The notes under the pieces: generated by a model | Told to the model about the DNA's origin: nothing | Database searches by the model: none | The model's input: only the letters and a program-made list of their open reading frames with translations | Made by a program: the position numbers and the translations under genes | In this document: one piece after another, positions 13,245-24,787 of the stretch | How positions within the stretch are numbered: the first letter of the stretch is position 1 | Layout of the letters: every line of letters starts with the position of its first letter | Origin: Ovis canadensis | Taxonomy: Eukaryota; Chordata; Mammalia; Artiodactyla; Bovidae | Direction: 5' to 3' | Length of the DNA stretch: 64,000 bases | Assembly (NCBI RefSeq): GCF_042477335.2 | Contig: NC_091251.1 | Coordinates: 37,092,501 to 37,156,500, forward strand

Positions 13245-14330
13245 ACAGTAAGTCCCCTACATACAATCCTTCAAGTTGTGAGCTTTCAAAGAGGTGAACG
13301 TGTGTTTGTATGTGCAATCACGTAAGTTAGTTCACTTGTCTGGTGTACACTGCCATGTGCATACATCCTCTAGAAGTGGTTGTGCTTTTGTGTACTTTAC
13401 TGTACAGAGTACAGCAGTACAGAATCTTTCAAGCCCGGGATGTCCGAAAGCAAATGTAAAAGCAGAAGTAATGTAGTCGGTACTGCTAAGAAGCACCAAG
13501 CAATGGTGGAACTTGCTGGCCAACACAGGGAGCTAACTAATGAAGACCTGATGGAACTGGAGGCCCAGAGAAAGGATGAAGAGAGACAAAAGGAAGAAGT
13601 GACTGAAGAATCGAAGAGTTTTACAACACAGGAAATGGCAAGGAGATTTTCTCTATTTGAGGAGGCACAGGACCAGAACATAGAACAATATAGGAAGGTT
13701 GCAGCAGGCATTCATAATACAATCCAGGGCTACCGTGTCATCTGTGATGAGAAATAAAGGGCAACTACCAGACATCACTGGATTGTTTTTGCAAGAGGGT
13801 GGATAGAAGTGAAGGCTTCTTTCATGGCTCAAAGGTAAAGAATCTGCTTGCAATGCAGGAAACACAGGCAGAGTTCAATCCTTGAGTCAGGAAGATCCCC
13901 TGGAGGAGGGCATGACAACCACTCCAAGATTCTTGGTGGGAAAATCCCATGAACAGAGGAGACTGGCAGGGTACAGTCCATAGAGTTGTAAAGAGCTGGA
14001 CACGACTGAAGTGCCTGACCATGAGCATGACGAGACGGAATTGAATCCAGCCAGGAAGCAGAACCTGTGCCATCAGCGTCAGGCATGAGTGAAATTGCAG
14101 CTTGCCCTCTGTCTCCTTTGCTGATGATCCTTCAGCTCTACCGTCTCACCCTTCCTCTCTCTCCTCCAGTCAGTAACTCTTCTTGCTTGTTCATTGGAGC
14201 CAGCATCTGTATGCCAGCTGTTGTACTGTACTACTGTACTTTTTAAGATACTGTACTGCAAGATTAAAAATGCTTTCATTTTGTGTGTGTTCATTTTTCG
14301 TATATTACTTGTGTAAAAACTAATATAAAA
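13245..14330 (+). mobile_element. Tigger (pogo-family) DNA transposon, internally deleted
   Basis: The left end CAGTAAGTCCCCTACATAC (13246-) matches a Tigger terminal inverted repeat as I remember it. A continuous 105-codon frame (13440-13757) follows. Its first about 22 residues (MSESKCKSRSNVVGTAKK) are the transposase N-terminus, and it then jumps to C-terminal sequence (LTNEDLMELEAQ, SFTTQEMARRFSLFEEA, GYRVICDEK). The helix-turn-helix and DDE catalytic core are missing, so it cannot encode active transposase. The characteristic 3' tail (tgtactactgtacttttta) is at about 14225-14300. A BovA SINE splits it at about 13811-14037. The right inverted repeat is not seen. Confidence 0.8.
13811..14037 (+). 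repeat. Bov-tA SINE inside the Tigger element
   Basis: Forward SINE with 'ggcttctttcatggctcaaa' as a diverged head, 'aaagaatctgcttgcaatgc', 'gaagatcccctggagga' and 'ctggacacgactgaagtg'. It is younger than the Tigger it interrupts. Confidence 0.87.
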
Positions 14331-14335
14331 AAAAC

Positions 14336-14391
14336 AGCCCATGGGGTCGCAAAGAGTTGAACATGGTTGAGCGACCTTTACTTCACTTCAC
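14336..14391 (+). repeat. BovA SINE 3' fragment
   Basis: Short forward relic, 'cccatggggtcgcaaagag' to 'cgacctttacttcacttca', at the right edge of the Tigger sequence. Confidence 0.75.
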
Positions 14392-14394
14392 ATG

Positions 14395-14537
14395 TCCACG
14401 GGTGCAGAAACCAGGAGTACGGAAGGCCAGTTGTACGGCGCCATTCTATGCCTACAAGGGACTTGAGCATCCCTGGATTTTTATATTCATGGGGGTCCTG
14501 GAACAAATCCCCTGTGGATACTAAGAGATAACAGTAC
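14395..14537 (+). repeat. Tigger/MER2-type 3' end fragment
   Basis: Contains 'gggacttgagcatccctgga', 'gggggtcctggaacaaatcc' and a terminus 'ggatactaagagataacag', resembling the right end of MER2/Tigger-type non-autonomous elements. Its terminus does not pair well with the left end at 13245, so I treat it as a separate relic. Confidence 0.5.
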
Positions 14538-15621
14538 AGGTTTTAAATTAACACCACTTAGGCATCTTTCATACCAAACCAGTGAACTGAGTCAGGATTT
14601 CTAGAATTCTTTTTGGTCAAAAAGCAGATAGCTTCTGAGACTGCTGACCCAAGAGTCAACAACACAAGAATTAGCTGTATAAGACCAAATGAACTAACAG
14701 GGAACATTTGTGGTTATTTGTTAGGAATATTGTTTTAATGTTCTACATTAATGTTAATGTTTTAATGTTCTATTCTGAATATATTAACATAAATAAGGCT
14801 TTTTTCTTTCTTCTTAAACTCTCGGTAAGCCAAAGAAAACTATTAGACTCTGCTTTTTTTAACTGAAATAAACATTTAAAGATAATATTTAATTCTAGCT
14901 GACCCACACACTTGAGCCATAAATTTACCAAATCTCCTTACTTTTCTTGGCAATATAGCTATTTGCATAGATTCGGTAAGAATCTGCCCTCTTTTTTACT
15001 GAAATATAAGAAAAAAATCAGTTATGCAACCAAGACCTTGTCCAGATATCACTTCTGACAATAATGTTCATTTAATCTGTATGATGAAATCATATTTACA
15101 AAGTCTTCTCAGGGAACTCATCTAGGACCTGGCTTATCAGGTCCCAGGTTTGCAGGAGGTAGGAAGACCACTTACTGGCCACGAACTTTAAGAAATCATA
15201 AGAACCTTGAGAAGAAAGGGATTTACCCAAATTTATATGTACTATGGGTAAAATCTGGTAGAAAGAGTTTCCTAGGATCAGGCTTGGTTTTTCTAAATTC
15301 AAGATAGCAAATAATAGAGCCTTTTGAAAGTCCAATCTGAAATTCTTTACGGAAAATTCCAGAAGAAAATACTTTTGTGGCCTTATCAGTAAATAAAATT
15401 CTAGATTTATAAAGAAGACTTAAGGAACCTATATGATAAATTAACACCCTTGCTGCACCTGCACAAATAATCAGGCCAAACCAACCGTCTTGCCCTTTTG
15501 CTTTTTATATTTTCCAGTAAACTGAGAGTTTCTTAGTCTATCTGTCTTCTTTTCTCAGTGCCTAGCCCAGTGTCTGGCATAAAGAAGGTAATTAACATTA
15601 TTTATTAGAAAAATCAATATC
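14538..15621. other. No gene recognised
   Basis: AT-rich. The minus-strand open frames near 15096-15447 show no recognisable domain. A short MIR-like end ('cagtgtctggcataaag') may be present near 15565-15600. Confidence 0.45.
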
Positions 15622-15747
15622 AGGGGACTTTCCTAAGTGATCCAGTGGTTAAGACTCTGCACTTCCACTGCAGAAGGCATGCGTTGGATCCCTGATCAGG
15701 AAACTAAGATTTTACATACCACTTGGTGTGGTCAAAAAAACAAAAAG
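15622..15747 (+). repeat. CHR-type SINE
   Basis: 'ccagtggttaagactctgc', 'ccctgatcaggaaactaaga' and an A-rich tail after 'gtggtc'. Confidence 0.85.
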
Positions 15748-16784
15748 ATCGAGTTATGAAATTGTATTTGCACCTGATTTCAACTGCGAAGCAGTCAGGA
15801 ACACTAGGGAGGCTGGGCGAGGAGCTGTCCACACCTGATTCTCCAATCCCACCTTTAACTCAGGGAGAAGGTGAGTCCTAAAAACAAACTCATAATTAGC
15901 ATTAAAAATACTTTAGGAATAAACAAGCACATAGTCAAAAAATAAAATGAAAGGAGAAATGAAACAAGACAGGCAAAACTCTGATTATTGTTGAAGTTGT
16001 GTGTGGTGGGCACTTGAAAACTAATCATACTTTTTCATAATAAAGTTTTTTTTTAATTACCTTGAAGGAAAAGGAAAGGGTAACAAGGAAATCTGAGGGC
16101 TTCGTGTGGGAGGAAGTAAGCTCAGGCAGTTTTTCTGTTCTGTTTAGGGTTTTTTTCATATAATATTCAAACTACTCTGAGTCACCTCTGCTTTGCCCTG
16201 CTAACAGCTGGCGGGTGGGGTTGGGAGGAGATATGCAAAATGTCAGAGGTTTCAGGGAAACTTGAGCTCTGGGAGGAAGTGCTCAAGTGGCCTTGAGTCA
16301 GCCCTGAGTACTGGTAAGATTCGCTCCACAAGGGCCTTTGGCTAAGCCAGGTCAGATCTGAAATGGCCAGTGGCCAGATATTGCCCTGAGCAAAATAGGA
16401 ATGGAGTGCTCTAAAGTCTAAGAACAAGGCAGGGGAGAGGCGGAGATGTTTGTTGGCCGAATCAGTGCCAGAGGCCAGGAGAGAGAAGAGGAAAGGTAGG
16501 GGGCACTGCGCCCTCTAATTGTCATTCCCTACCTCAACGGAGGGAATCTGGAGGCAGTGGAGCCCTAGGAGAAAGAAAGCAGGAAAAAGAACGGAAGTTG
16601 TCCATTTGCATTAGACTACAAACATTCCTTGGGTTTAAAGTCAGTATCAACTTAGCCAACACAACATTGTAAATCAATTATACTCCAAGAAAAATGAATT
16701 TGAAAAAATTAAAAAAATAAAAAAATAAAGTCAATATCAACTTAGTGTGATTTCCTTTAACAAGGTACACTGCCACTGAGAGAT
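15748..16784. other. No gene recognised; AT-rich repeat tail near 16640-16735
   Basis: No exon or RNA gene seen. At 16655-16735 'acaacattgtaaatcaatt' plus an A/T-rich tail resembles the 3' end of the Cetartiodactyl repeat also present near 22000 and 26260. Confidence 0.4.
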
Positions 16785-16995
16785 GAAATAATAACCAACA
16801 TTTATGAAGTGCTGATTAAATGCCAGGGAATTTTCTTAAGCACTTTATTTACAGTCTCTCATCTAATACTGTGAGGTAACTGATAATATATCCTCATTTT
16901 ATAAATGTGAAAACAAAGCATTAGGAACTTTCAATGAAATATTCAAGATCATAGAGCTAGGAAATGACAAGGACAGCATTTGGACTTGGATCTGA
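16785..16995 (-). repeat. MIR SINE, fairly complete
   Basis: Reverse complement of MIR over about 200 bp: 'catttatgaagtgctgatta', 'atgccagggaattttctta', 'tcattttataaatgtgaaaa' and 'atcatagagctaggaaatg'. Confidence 0.75.
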
Positions 16996-17411
16996 CTAAA
17001 AAATGATGTTCTTGGAAGTTCTAAGATAGACAGAAGAAGCATGGAGATAGACCCTCAGGTCAGGGGGGCATTCTTGTCAATTCCTGTGGTGCATAGCGGT
17101 GCTAGGCACTAAGAGTGAGAAAGAAAAAACACTAGGAAAGAAATGTGTGGTATGTTTGTCTCTTGGCAGGAAGGTGACCATTTGTGAAATGGCTGGAAGG
17201 TAATTGTAACACAATTCTTCTACAACGGCCACAGAATGGTGAAACAGTAAACTTCACAGAGAAAGGACCAGTCTTCAAACAAATGTCACTGTGTGGTGTT
17301 TCAGCTTGAGGCAGCCGTCAACCAAGTTTTAGTGGAACCACACTTATGTCAAATAGTAAAAAAGCCTCTGAAGTCAAAAGAAGATATACCAGTTAAACTG
17401 GTGGCTTCTTA

Positions 17412-17497
17412 GGACTTCTCTGGCAGTCCAGTGGTTAAGACTTTGCGCTTCCTCGGCAGGCATCACAGTTTCAGTCTCTGGGTGGGGTAGTAAGGTA
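17412..17497 (+). repeat. CHR-type SINE fragment
   Basis: 'aggacttctctggcagtcc' and 'ccagtggttaagactttgcg'. It lacks its A-tail because a BovB fragment follows. Confidence 0.75.
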
Positions 17498-17507
17498 CTG
17501 CATGCTA

Positions 17508-17838
17508 TGTTGTTGTTTAGTCACTAAGTCGTGTCTGACTCTTTGTGTCCCCAAGGACTGCAGCACACCAGGCTTCCCTGTCCTTCACTAGCTCCCAGAT
17601 AGTTTGCTCAGATTCATGCCCATTGAGTCAGTGATGTTATCTAACCATCTTATCCTCTGCCACCCCCTTCTCCTTTTGCCTTCAATCTTTCCCAGCATCA
17701 GGGTCTTTTCCAGCTCTTCACATCAGATAGCCAAAGTATTGGAGCTTCAGCATCAGTCGTTCCAATGAATATTCAGGATTGAGTTCCTTTAAGATTGACT
17801 GGTCTGATCTCCTTACAGTCCAGGAGATGCCATGTGGT
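17508..17838 (-). repeat. BovB LINE 3' end
   Basis: Reverse complement of the last about 320 bp of BovB: 'taagtcgtgtctgactcttt', 'atgcccattgagtcagtgat', 'tttcccagcatcagggtct' and 'ttagattgactggtctgat'-like sequence. 5'-truncated. Confidence 0.85.
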
Positions 17839-18784
17839 ACTACCAAAACAACATCAACAACCACAATCATAAACTGGTGGCTTCGAATCTTTTAATCACC
17901 AAAGACCATGTTATTACTCCCAGACCTCTTGCATTCTGATAAGCTACACTTGTTAAGCTACAATGATTTCTCTGGCTTAGACCGAGGTGAGTTAACAAAA
18001 GCATCCAGCAGAGCCAGATGGCCACACAGGCAGGGCTTCAGGTGGTGGAGGCAGCGAAATGACCCAAGTCACACTGGGTTCATCCTCAACTCACAGGTCC
18101 ATGTTTGATTCTGTCTGTGCTTCTGGAAGTTTTCAGTCTCACAGGACTGATTCACACCAACCAATCCCAAAGTAGAACAATAAACAAGAGCTACATTGAG
18201 AAATTTGTGTAGTGAGAAATGAGTCTGCCTCAATATTTTCTCCCTGACTTCAGTGGGAAAGCAAACCAGGAACAGATGTTTGCTTGGTGAGCAGGGGTGG
18301 GGAGTAGTGTTGAGGTTCATTCAGGCAAGGATGAGGGTGAGGAAATATTTCTCACTCAGAATTAATGACAGAGCCAGCGTCCCACCCTTGACCAGTAGTG
18401 ACTTACAAGGAAGCAGTTCCCCAAATTTAGAATTTCCCTTTCTAATCTCTAAGCTTCTCAATCTCCTCCTTAAAATACATTAGTATGCTTGTTGGTTGGC
18501 ATTCTTTTAAACTCCACCTATTTCAAGGCAGGATTAAAGGTAGCTTACAAAACTATCCACAATAAATGCAACACAAATCAAATTTGGGTAGGAGTAAAAA
18601 GGCAGGATACACTTTGACTGATTATATTTTTAGTTGTGAGGATGCTAAAATCACTGTACTCCCCTAAGCCTGCATTTTGGTCCCCAAACTGGAATCTGTG
18701 AAGTGGGCCACCCTTACTCCACTGATTGGAAATTTCGGTAGTTTGCTTTTACAAATGGTGGGGTCAAAGGAAGAAAAACACACA
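17839..18784. other. No gene recognised
   Basis: No exon, RNA gene or recognisable repeat found. The overlapping short frames on both strands near 18070-18480 have no protein signature. Confidence 0.45.
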
Positions 18785-19245
18785 AACTAAAAGTTGCAAG
18801 CTGTGTTTTATTCAGCGAACCTATTGAGGACTATAGCCCAGGAGACAGCCTCTCAGATAGCTCTGAGGAATTGTTCCCAGGAAGTAAGGGAGGGGCTGGG
18901 GTATATAGAGATTTTTGCTGAAAAACAAACAAACAAACAAACAAACTGTAGTAGTACATCCAAAGATTACTGCTAATCACAAAAACAGACATCTTGGGTT
19001 AATGACTTTAGTTCTTTTCATGTATGGGAAGATAAACTGTCTAGGGCTCACTGAAATTGCTCCTTAGATATGCATCTTAACTATCTAGGGCTGGTATCCT
19101 GTACTTTTCCATCTTGAATTCCCCTCAGGGGTATAGCCCAGCTGTGGTGTCAGGGTGGTTGCACTGACTTGGCGGTGGCAACATTTGCTTTTTACTGGAA
19201 TGGCAGGCGATGTTCTTTTTCCACAGTGGCTACTCTTTACCAATG
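18785..19245 (-). repeat. Probable solitary LTR (retrovirus-like fossil)
   Basis: Resembles the block at 30955-31412 ('agcccaggagacagcctctc', 'gatagctctgaggaa', 'gtgtcagggtggttgcact'). Read on the minus strand it has a TATA-like motif (about 18900) followed by an AATAAA-type signal (about 18808), as expected of an LTR. No internal retroviral region accompanies it. An (AAAC)n tract lies at 18920-18945. Old and broken; family not determined. Confidence 0.5.
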
Positions 19246-20289
19246 ACAGATCTAACCTGATTTAATTTTCAGATGGCACCAAAAATTTCAAGTTTTAAGG
19301 AAAGTTTGCTGCTATACTTACGAATCACCACAATTTACTTTTCTCATTCATATTAACAAAAAAGAAAAACTTGCCAAAAAGTGTTTGATAAGAATGAGAT
19401 AACAAGGGTTGCCATAATGGATTGATATCATTCAAATAGACTTAGTTTTAGTTAGCACGTGTCTTATTTAGACTAAACTGGTGATCTTCATTAAAATTTC
19501 TGAAATGTTAAAATTAGCTCACAGATCCCCGTGTTTACCTTCTTATACCCAGGAACGATTTTAAAAAGACAGACAACAACTATATCCAAAAACAAACAAA
19601 CAAAAAAGTCTAAGTCAACAAAGTAATCACAGATGCCCTTCAATTTGCAAATCAGATATTTCCTTGCACAAAGAATTGTCCCGGGGGAGCAACTCAACTA
19701 AAATTTCAGGGTAAAGGAGCTTGCTTTCTCTTCATGAAACTGTGTCTGGTGCTCTGGGCAAGTAATGATGTTCATCAGGGCAACTGTCCGTTCAAATAAC
19801 ACAGACTCTTCCACATGAAGCGCCTTATATACACTCTAAGGTCAGTAGATGTATAAGCCAGTCCTATGGGCATGATGCTCCTAAATAACGGGTTGCAGAC
19901 CAAGGACAGAACCACTCACTGAGGAGAAATTCTACCTTTTCTGTATTTGAGACCAGGGACCAAGTTCACTTGGGTGGGCGGACTCTGGTGCAGAACGTGG
20001 CACAGAATTAGGGCATTGTAAAGCCTGGTGGAGCAGAGAGGAAGGAAGAGAGGGAGGCGAAAGCAAAGCTCTCTAGTCCACAGCCTGGAGGAGAGCTGTG
20101 TAGATGAACTCAGGGGAGAGGAAGTATCCTGGACTCCTCGCAGAGATGCCCTTCTGACAGACTTCCAGGTTCCCATGCTCTTGGGAATTCTCCTTCTTAT
20201 CTCCCCTAGTACTCAGCTGCTTTGATTCAGCTGACCAGGTAAGTGATTGAAGTTCTGTCTTCAAAGATGGACTAAGAATGTCACCTGCC
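19246..20289. other. No gene recognised
   Basis: No supported exon. The short frames near 19916-20303 overlap on both strands and have no recognisable domain. A-rich tract near 19590. Confidence 0.45.
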
Positions 20290-20985
20290 ATATCAGTAAA
20301 CAAAGAATGTTGGGGTCATCAAGCCATCAGCCACTACAGCTGCCCCAGGTGGTGAGCCCTGAGGGAACACAAAACACAGAAAAACAGGCTGCCTTCAGCC
20401 ACTACAGGCACTCCCAATGGTGTACCTGAGGGGATTCAGGATGGGAAAGAACAGGATACTGGCCCCAGACCACTGAAATGCATATCAAAGGAATGATTTC
20501 AATGAGGCCAGACTCTTGTATCTTCCCACACACAGAAAAATGCTAAAATCATTAAATTGAGGTAGTCGCTCAGTCATGTCTGACTCTTTGTGACCGCATG
20601 GACTGTAGCCTGCCAGGCTCCTCTGTCCATGGAATTCTCTAGGAAAAAGTACTGGAGTGGGTAGCCATTCCCTTCTTCAGGGAAGCTTCCTGACTCAGGG
20701 ATTGAAACCAGGTCTCCCACATTGCAGGCAGATTCTTTACCATCTGAGTCACCAGGAAAACTTCAGCTTCCTTTAATTAACAGTAATCTTTGGAAGCTCT
20801 AATACCTAGTTTATGTTGCAAAACTTTTATACATACTGGCTCCTCCCTTACCTCTTGGGAAGAGCTCCTCAGAGCTTATCCGAGAAGCTATCTTCAGGGC
20901 TTAAGTCCTCAGAAAGTCCACTGAATAAAACATAATTCTCATTGGACATGTGTGTATTTTTTTTTTCAGTCAACAGAGAAATAAG
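20290..20985 (+). repeat. Solitary LTR fossil, interrupted by a BovA SINE
   Basis: Shares blocks with 21457-21880 ('tactggccccagac', 'gaatgatttca', 'ctcagagctta', 'aaagtccactgaataaaac') and ends with a T-rich tract after an AATAAA signal (about 20925). A TATA-like 'ttttatacatactgg' precedes it. About 0.5 kb of LTR sequence remains. A reverse BovA sits inside at about 20562-20762. No internal viral genes accompany it. Old and broken; family not determined. Confidence 0.55.
20562..20762 (-). repeat. Bov-tA SINE inserted in an LTR
   Basis: 'gtagtcgctcagtcatgtct' to 'accatctgagtcaccagg', reverse orientation, near full length. Confidence 0.88.
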
Positions 20986-21069
20986 AAAAAGGAAAGCATT
21001 TAGAATCTGTAGCAAAACATATTGATAACTAAGACATATGCAGACCTTACTGAATTAATCTTGATCTTG

Positions 21070-21258
21070 TGCTTAGCCATTCGGTCGTGTCTGACTCTTT
21101 GCAACCCCATGGACTGTAGCCCACCAGGCTCCTCTGTCTATGGAATTCTCCAGCCAAGAATGGTAGAGTGGGTTGCTGTGCCCTCCTCCAGGGGATCTTT
21201 CCAACCCAGGAGTTGAACCCAGGTCAGATTCTTTACCTTCTGAGCCACCAGGGAAGCC
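21070..21258 (-). repeat. Bov-tA SINE
   Basis: 'ttagccattcggtcgtgtct' to 'ctgagccaccagggaagcc', reverse orientation. It lies between the two related LTRs. Confidence 0.88.
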
Positions 21259-21456
21259 AACGTTGATCTTAGGTGAGATAATGGTAATGTTGTTACGTAG
21301 GAGAATGTCATTTTTAGAGATGCACACCAATGTATTAAAAAATGAACTGCCATGATGTTTGAAACTATTTAATTTCAAATGGCTCAGGAAAAAGGAAGTA
21401 TATATGAGGCTAATTGTTAAAAATTGATGAATTAGGTGTAATAAATGGACTATTGT

Positions 21457-21880
21457 TTGCTGTATCAGTAAACAGAGGATGTCACAGTCATCAGTGATTA
21501 TAATTACAGCCAATGGTGAGCTAATGAGCCCTGAGGATACTCAGGATGTGAAAACATAGCCTAGTGGCCCCAGACAGCTGAGGTAAGGAATGATTTCAGT
21601 GCTCAGACTCTTCTATTTTCCCATACTTAGAAAAGCAGTAATTTCCTTAACTTGGCATATCTGGTTTTCTTTAATTAATAATAATCTTTTGATGTTTAGA
21701 CTACCTGCCCTTGTTGCAAAACTGTTATATATCTCAGCTCCCCCACTGGCCTCCTCAGAGCAGTTCTATCAAGGTTACTTGAGACGCTGCTTTCCAAGCT
21801 TGAGGTCCTAAAAGTTCCCACTGAAAAAAATGTAACTCTCCACTTTTAGGTTGTGAATATTTTTTTAGTTCACAGGTGGA
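21457..21880 (+). repeat. Solitary LTR fossil, same family as the one at 20.3 kb
   Basis: Blocks match the preceding LTR in the same order and orientation. A TATA-like 'ctgttatatatctcagctc' occurs near 21722, followed by a degenerate polyadenylation region. About 0.4 kb. Old and broken. Confidence 0.55.
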
Positions 21881-21974
21881 AGTCATGCTAGTGTTCGATG
21901 CACTATCTTTCTACTGTTCTTCAGGCTTTAAGATTTTCAAAGAAACAGTTGCAGAGAAAATGGACTTTACAATT

Positions 21975-22165
21975 TTCCAAAATAAACAACTAAGATTTAC
22001 TGTATAGCATGGGGAACTATATTCAGTGGTTTTTAATAAACTATAATGGAAAAGTTTTTTAAGAAAGGATATATATACATGCATTCGTATAACTAAACCT
22101 CTTTGCTGTAACCAGAAACTAACATAATGTTGTAAGTCAAATATATTTTCAAAACAAAATTTTTT
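21975..22165 (+). repeat. Cetartiodactyl interspersed repeat, probably L1 3' UTR type
   Basis: 'gatttactgtatagcatggg', 'gaactatattcagtg', 'ctttgctgtaaccagaaact' and 'aacataatgttgtaagtca' parallel a block at 26260-26440. The class is inferred from memory and uncertain. Confidence 0.45.
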
Positions 22166-22961
22166 TAGTCCATAATAAGTACACCAAACCGGTAACAGTG
22201 CTTATCTTGGCTGAGGCAACATAGGGGTTCTTTTTTGTCCTTTATATAATCTAGTTGTTCAACATTAACATATGTTGTTTTTGTAATCATATAAGATTTT
22301 TGTTACAATTTTTAAATATGTATGCACATATGTTTTTTAAAGGCCACTGCAAGGACTCTTCCTTCGGCTCCTGTGGCCTCTCTCAGGGCCAAACACCACC
22401 CTGTCCCAAGGCCCCAGCAAAACAAGCCTCCTACACAGCATATTTCTCCACAGGTGCTTTCCTGCGCCTCACCAGTCCCGTATCTCTCTTCCCCAGAAAC
22501 ACTTTCCTCATGAACTACCGCCCGCACAAACACACTCCCTCTAAACTACTCTCCCAGAACAGATGGCTCTTTTACCACTGACTGCACCTTTGCAAGGCTG
22601 TTGCCCATAAATCACTCCTTCTTCAAAGTTCCTGTGTAACCCTTCCACCATCTATCCTTTCTAACTTACTGCTTCAGTCCCCTGGTGAATTTCTCCAGGT
22701 GCACTGCCAAAGAGTTCTCAGTTGCTGACTTTCCTGTCGGCTGAAGTAGTGAATTGCTTCCACTTTGGTCTGAGATCAATCACAGCTCCGAGCTCTTCCT
22801 TTTCTAGCCCCCTAACTCCTCATCTCGTACCTTGCAGCTTATCAAGAAGAAATGGACATGCATAAAATTATATATATATACTTATTGCAATTATTGCAAT
22901 ATAATTATGTTTTACTATATATATATATGTAGTTATTGCAACATGAGTGTACAGGATAACA
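22166..22961. other. No gene recognised; TA-rich microsatellite
   Basis: A C-rich stretch (22330-22850) carries a 108-codon plus-strand frame without any recognisable domain, initiation context or splice structure. A (TA)n-rich tract lies at 22868-22932. Confidence 0.45.
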
Positions 22962-23036
22962 TTGACGGAGGAGCCTGATAGGCTACAGTCCATGGGGTCG
23001 CAAAGAGTCGGATATGAGCAACTTCACTTCACTTCC
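22962..23036 (+). repeat. BovA SINE 3' fragment
   Basis: 'ggaggagcctgataggctac' to 'gagcaacttcacttcactt', forward orientation. Confidence 0.8.
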
Positions 23037-23334
23037 ATATAACTTAAGTGTTGGAGAAGTGTAGTTTTGTTACTCAGGCTTTTGAAACAAGTCCTAATAT
23101 TTTAACCTGTGTTGGAAAATTGTACCAGAGTTATTCAAACAAGTCCTATTGTTTCAAGCTACTTGTTTTGAATAGAATTTTAGAGCTTTTAAGATCAAAG
23201 AAATTCCTTTATGACTTTGCCAAATACTCACCTAGCCCTTACTTCCACACTTGAAGAATTTAATCACAAAAGAGAATATAATTTCCTTTTTGTGGAGTTC
23301 TTCACAAATTGAGTGGAGTCTGTTTTCTGGTCTA

Positions 23335-23460
23335 ATTTTTTTTTTTTTTTTTGCCTCACTCTGCACATGTGGAATCTTAGTTCCAATCCACACCCCCTAC
23401 AACGGGAGTGTGAAATCTTAACCACTAAAGTTTAACCACTGAACTGCCAGAGAAATTCCT
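23335..23460 (-). repeat. CHR-type SINE
   Basis: Begins with the T-tract complementary to the A-tail, then 'gtggaatcttagttccaatc', and ends 'gaactgccagagaaattcc'. Confidence 0.8.
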
Positions 23461-23694
23461 TCCAGTCTCATCTTAACTTTCCAAAGTTGCGCAAAATAAA
23501 TTTAACTCTTCTTTTATATCAACAATCTTTTAGAATGGTAGAAGACAGTTTTTCACTACTCTATTTCATCTCCAATTTGCCACAAAGTGGAATTCCATTG
23601 GACCTTTTCTATTAGCCTAAACATGTGATGCGTTTCCACACATTACCCTCCCATATCACTCTCTGTAGATTCAAAGATACAGAGACAAAAGTTG

Positions 23695-23830
23695 TGACTA
23701 TTAGTCCTGGTTTAATCATTCTTTTGCTGTGTGTGATGGTGGGAAACTCAAGTGACCTATCGCTAAGCCTCTTGTTTCATCTGAAGAATGAAAATGAGAA
23801 TAATATTAATGATAATTGCTCAAGTCTCCA
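23695..23830 (+). repeat. MIR SINE fragment
   Basis: Forward MIR features: 'ctcaagtgacctatcgctaa' and 'tttcatctgaagaatgaaaa' followed by an 'aataatatt' run. Confidence 0.55.
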
Positions 23831-23987
23831 TAAATGCCCAAACTAAAAAGAACAAAGAATGTAAAATATTTTGTCGATTGTAAAGCACTCTGTACCTGTT
23901 ACATGCTGTGGTTATTCACATTAAAGATTCAGTCAAAGCAGGTGAATCTCCCCCTTCCCCCACCTCATTACAGATTAAATTCTTCTC

Positions 23988-24787
23988 TCAGTTCAGTTCA
24001 GTTGCTCAGTGTCCGACTCTTTGCAACACCAGGCACTGTAGCATGCCAGCTTCCCTGTCCTTCACCAACTCTCACAGTTTGCTCAAACTCATGTCCATTG
24101 AGTCGGTGATGCCATCCAACCATCTCATCCTCTGTCGACCCCATCTCTCGCCTTCAATCTTTCCCAGCATCAGGGTCTTTTCTAATGAGTCAGCTCCTCA
24201 TTTGAAGTGGCCAAAGTACTGGAGCTTCAGCTTCAGCAGCAGTCCTTCCAATGAGTATTTAGGACTGATTTCCTTTAGGATTGACTGGTTTGATCTCCTT
24301 GCAGTCCAAGGGACTCTCAAGAGTCTTCCTCAACACCACAGTTCAAAAACATCAATTCTTCGGTGCTCAGATTTCTTTAAGATCCAGCTCTCACATCCAT
24401 GCATGACTACTGGAAAAACTAGCTTTGCTTAGACAGACCTTTGTTGGCAAAATAATGTCTTAGCTTTTTAATGTGTTGTCTAGGTTTGTCTAGCTTTTCT
24501 TCCAAGGAGCAAGCGTCTTTTAATTTCATGGCTGCAGTCACCATCTGCAGTGATTTTGGAGCCCAAGAAAGTAAGGCTTGTCACTGTTTCCATTGTTTCC
24601 TTGTCTATTTGCCATGAAGTGATGGGACCGGATGCCATGATCTTTGTTTTGAGTGTTGAGTTTTAATCCAGCTTTTTCACTCTCCTCTTTCACTTTCATC
24701 AAGAGACTCTTTGGTTCCTCTTCACTTTCTGCCATAAAGGTGGTGTTATCTGCATATCTGAGGTTATTGATATTTCTAGCAATTTTG
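23988..24787 (-). repeat. BovB LINE 3' third
   Basis: Reverse-oriented BovB of about 0.8 kb, from the 'cagttcagttcagttgctc' tail up into the reverse-transcriptase region. The minus-strand frame 24538-24897 includes ARNINNLRYADNTTFMAESE, a version of the LRYADDTTLMAESE catalytic box in which the second Asp has become Asn. 5'-truncated and inactive. Confidence 0.88.

Noticed and set aside
18920-18945. (AAAC)n tract as a functional element
   Set aside because: A simple-sequence repeat of a kind common in this DNA, with no supporting context.
22255-22581. 108-codon plus-strand frame in C-rich DNA
   Set aside because: No recognisable domain, overlapping frames on both strands, and no splice or promoter context seen.
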